Positions 31,325 to 32,047 of a stretch of DNA of 32,047 nucleotides are shown here, one piece after another (position 1 is the first letter of the stretch; each line of letters begins with the position of its first letter). The DNA comes from an uncultured Collinsella sp. Its GTDB lineage: Bacteria > Actinomycetota > Coriobacteriia > Coriobacteriales > Coriobacteriaceae. The notes under the pieces were generated by a model. That model saw only the letters and a program-made list of their open reading frames with translations. It did no database searches and was not told the origin of the DNA. The stretch spans positions 1-32,047 of the forward strand of contig CABQLI010000017.1 in assembly GCA_902464965.1 (NCBI GenBank). The letters are read 5' to 3'. A program made the position numbers and the translations under genes.

Positions 31325-32047
31325 CTAGACCAAGAACTCCTTGGTGGTTGCCACGATGTTGGCGGCGTCCAGGCCGTACTTGTGCAGGAGCTCGGCGCCC
31401 GGGCCAGACTCACCGAACGTGTCGTTGACGCCGATCTTCTTGAGCGGCGTCGGGCACTGCTCGCACAGGACGTCGGCGACGGCGCTGCCCAGGCCACCGA
31501 TCACGGAGTGCTCCTCGACGGTCACGACGTGGCCGGTCTTGGTGGCGCTCTTGACGATCAGGTCGGCGTCGATGGGCTTGATGGTGTGCATGTTGATGAC
31601 CTCGGCATCGATGCCCTCGGCAGCAAGCTGCTCGGCGGCCTCGAGCGCCTCGCCGACCATCAGGCCGCAGGCGATGATGGTCACATCGGTGCCCTCGCGC
31701 ATGACGATGCCCTTGCCCACCTCGAACTTGTAGGTCTCGGGGTCGTTGATAACCGGCGAGGCCAAACGGGCGAAGCGCATGTACACGGGGCCGTCGCACT
31801 CGTAGGCGGCGCGCGTCACGGCGCGGGCCTCGACGTCGTCGGCGGGAACGATCACGGTCATGCCGGGAATGACGCGCATGAGGGCGATATCCTCGCAGCA
31901 CTGGTGCGTGGCACCGTCCTCGCCCACCGAGATACCGGCGTGCGTGGCACCGATCTTAACGTTGAGATGCGGGTAGCCGATGGAGTTGCGGACCTGCTCA
32001 AAGGCGCGGCCGGCGGCAAACATGGCAAAGCTGGAGGCAAAGGGGAC
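31325..32047 (-). CDS. Transketolase C-terminal subunit (5' end beyond window)
   Basis: 240 codons are open to the window edge, so the N-terminus is missing. The sequence is the pyrimidine-binding and C-terminal part of transketolase: MFAAGRAFEQVRNSIGY, KIGATHAGISVGEDGATHQ, EDIALMRVIPGMTVIVPAD, then GIDAEVINMHTIKPIDADLI and TVEEHSVIGGLGSAVAD. Many Firmicutes and Coriobacteriia encode transketolase as two polypeptides, and the terminal spacing fits the smaller one. Whether it is split here cannot be seen because the start is outside. The enzyme moves two-carbon units in the pentose phosphate pathway using thiamine diphosphate. DXS is a related alternative, but the sequence fits transketolase better. 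Confidence 0.9.
   Translation of the reverse strand, partial: VPFASSFAMFAAGRAFEQVRNSIGYPHLNVKIGATHAGISVGEDGATHQCCEDIALMRVIPGMTVIVPADDVEARAVTRAAYECDGPVYMRFARLASPVINDPETYKFEVGKGIVMREGTDVTIIACGLMVGEALEAAEQLAAEGIDAEVINMHTIKPIDADLIVKSATKTGHVVTVEEHSVIGGLGSAVADVLCEQCPTPLKKIGVNDTFGESGPGAELLHKYGLDAANIVATTKEFLV

Overview
The window is about 60% GC and most likely comes from the chromosome of a Collinsella-like member of the Coriobacteriia (Actinomycetota). This is an inference. It rests on codon use, strong AAAGGAGG-type ribosome sites, a split transketolase, the rubredoxin plus flavin-reductase set, and the style of the intergenic palindromes. It cannot be proved without a database search. Gene order is that of ordinary chromosome: no prophage, conjugative module, rRNA or cas genes are seen. 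A lone serine recombinase and several repeat families are the only mobile-looking elements.

Layout. 1-4100: the 5' end of a DEAD-box RNA helicase (minus strand) diverges from an FHA-domain protein, which is followed by a membrane Ser/Thr kinase with an extracytoplasmic DUF6273-like domain. These look like a phospho-signalling pair. 4350-7460: a copper operon (copA, copZ, csoR) behind a G/C-tract CsoR-type operator. 7570-9520: a small zinc-ribbon membrane protein, then an amidohydrolase (minus). 9670-11960: a PD-(D/E)XK-like/AbiEi-like protein bracketed by palindromic repeats, and an unknown protein. 12370-18560: the gltB-gltD glutamate synthase operon (minus). 19010-21120: phosphoglycerate mutase and an NRAMP Mn/Fe transporter (plus). 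21270-23800 (minus): rubredoxin, flavin reductase, smpB, a TPR protein, and tRNA-Gln and tRNA-Glu. 24060-26320: a small conserved protein (plus), an ArsC/Spx-like protein, a VanZ-like protein and a serine recombinase (minus). 26490-32047 (minus): RNase R, FtsX, FtsE with a long N-terminal extension, and the C-terminal half of transketolase, cut by the window edge.

The most unusual feature is a family of 58-59 bp palindromic elements. Their arms read TGTCTCRATCTGTAACAG and the inverse. Eleven full copies and one truncated copy are found, all between genes. Within clusters they repeat at exactly 80 bp (81 bp in one pair), with up to four in tandem. Some arm positions covary so as to keep pairing. 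They do not look like CRISPR, terminators or tRNA-like elements.

Other structures without an obvious explanation are a 122-bp cruciform with perfect 28-bp arms upstream of ftsE, a 94-nt three-part hairpin between copA and copZ, a perfect 19-bp inverted repeat just before the kinase gene, and nested GGGGACAGGT-type palindromes.
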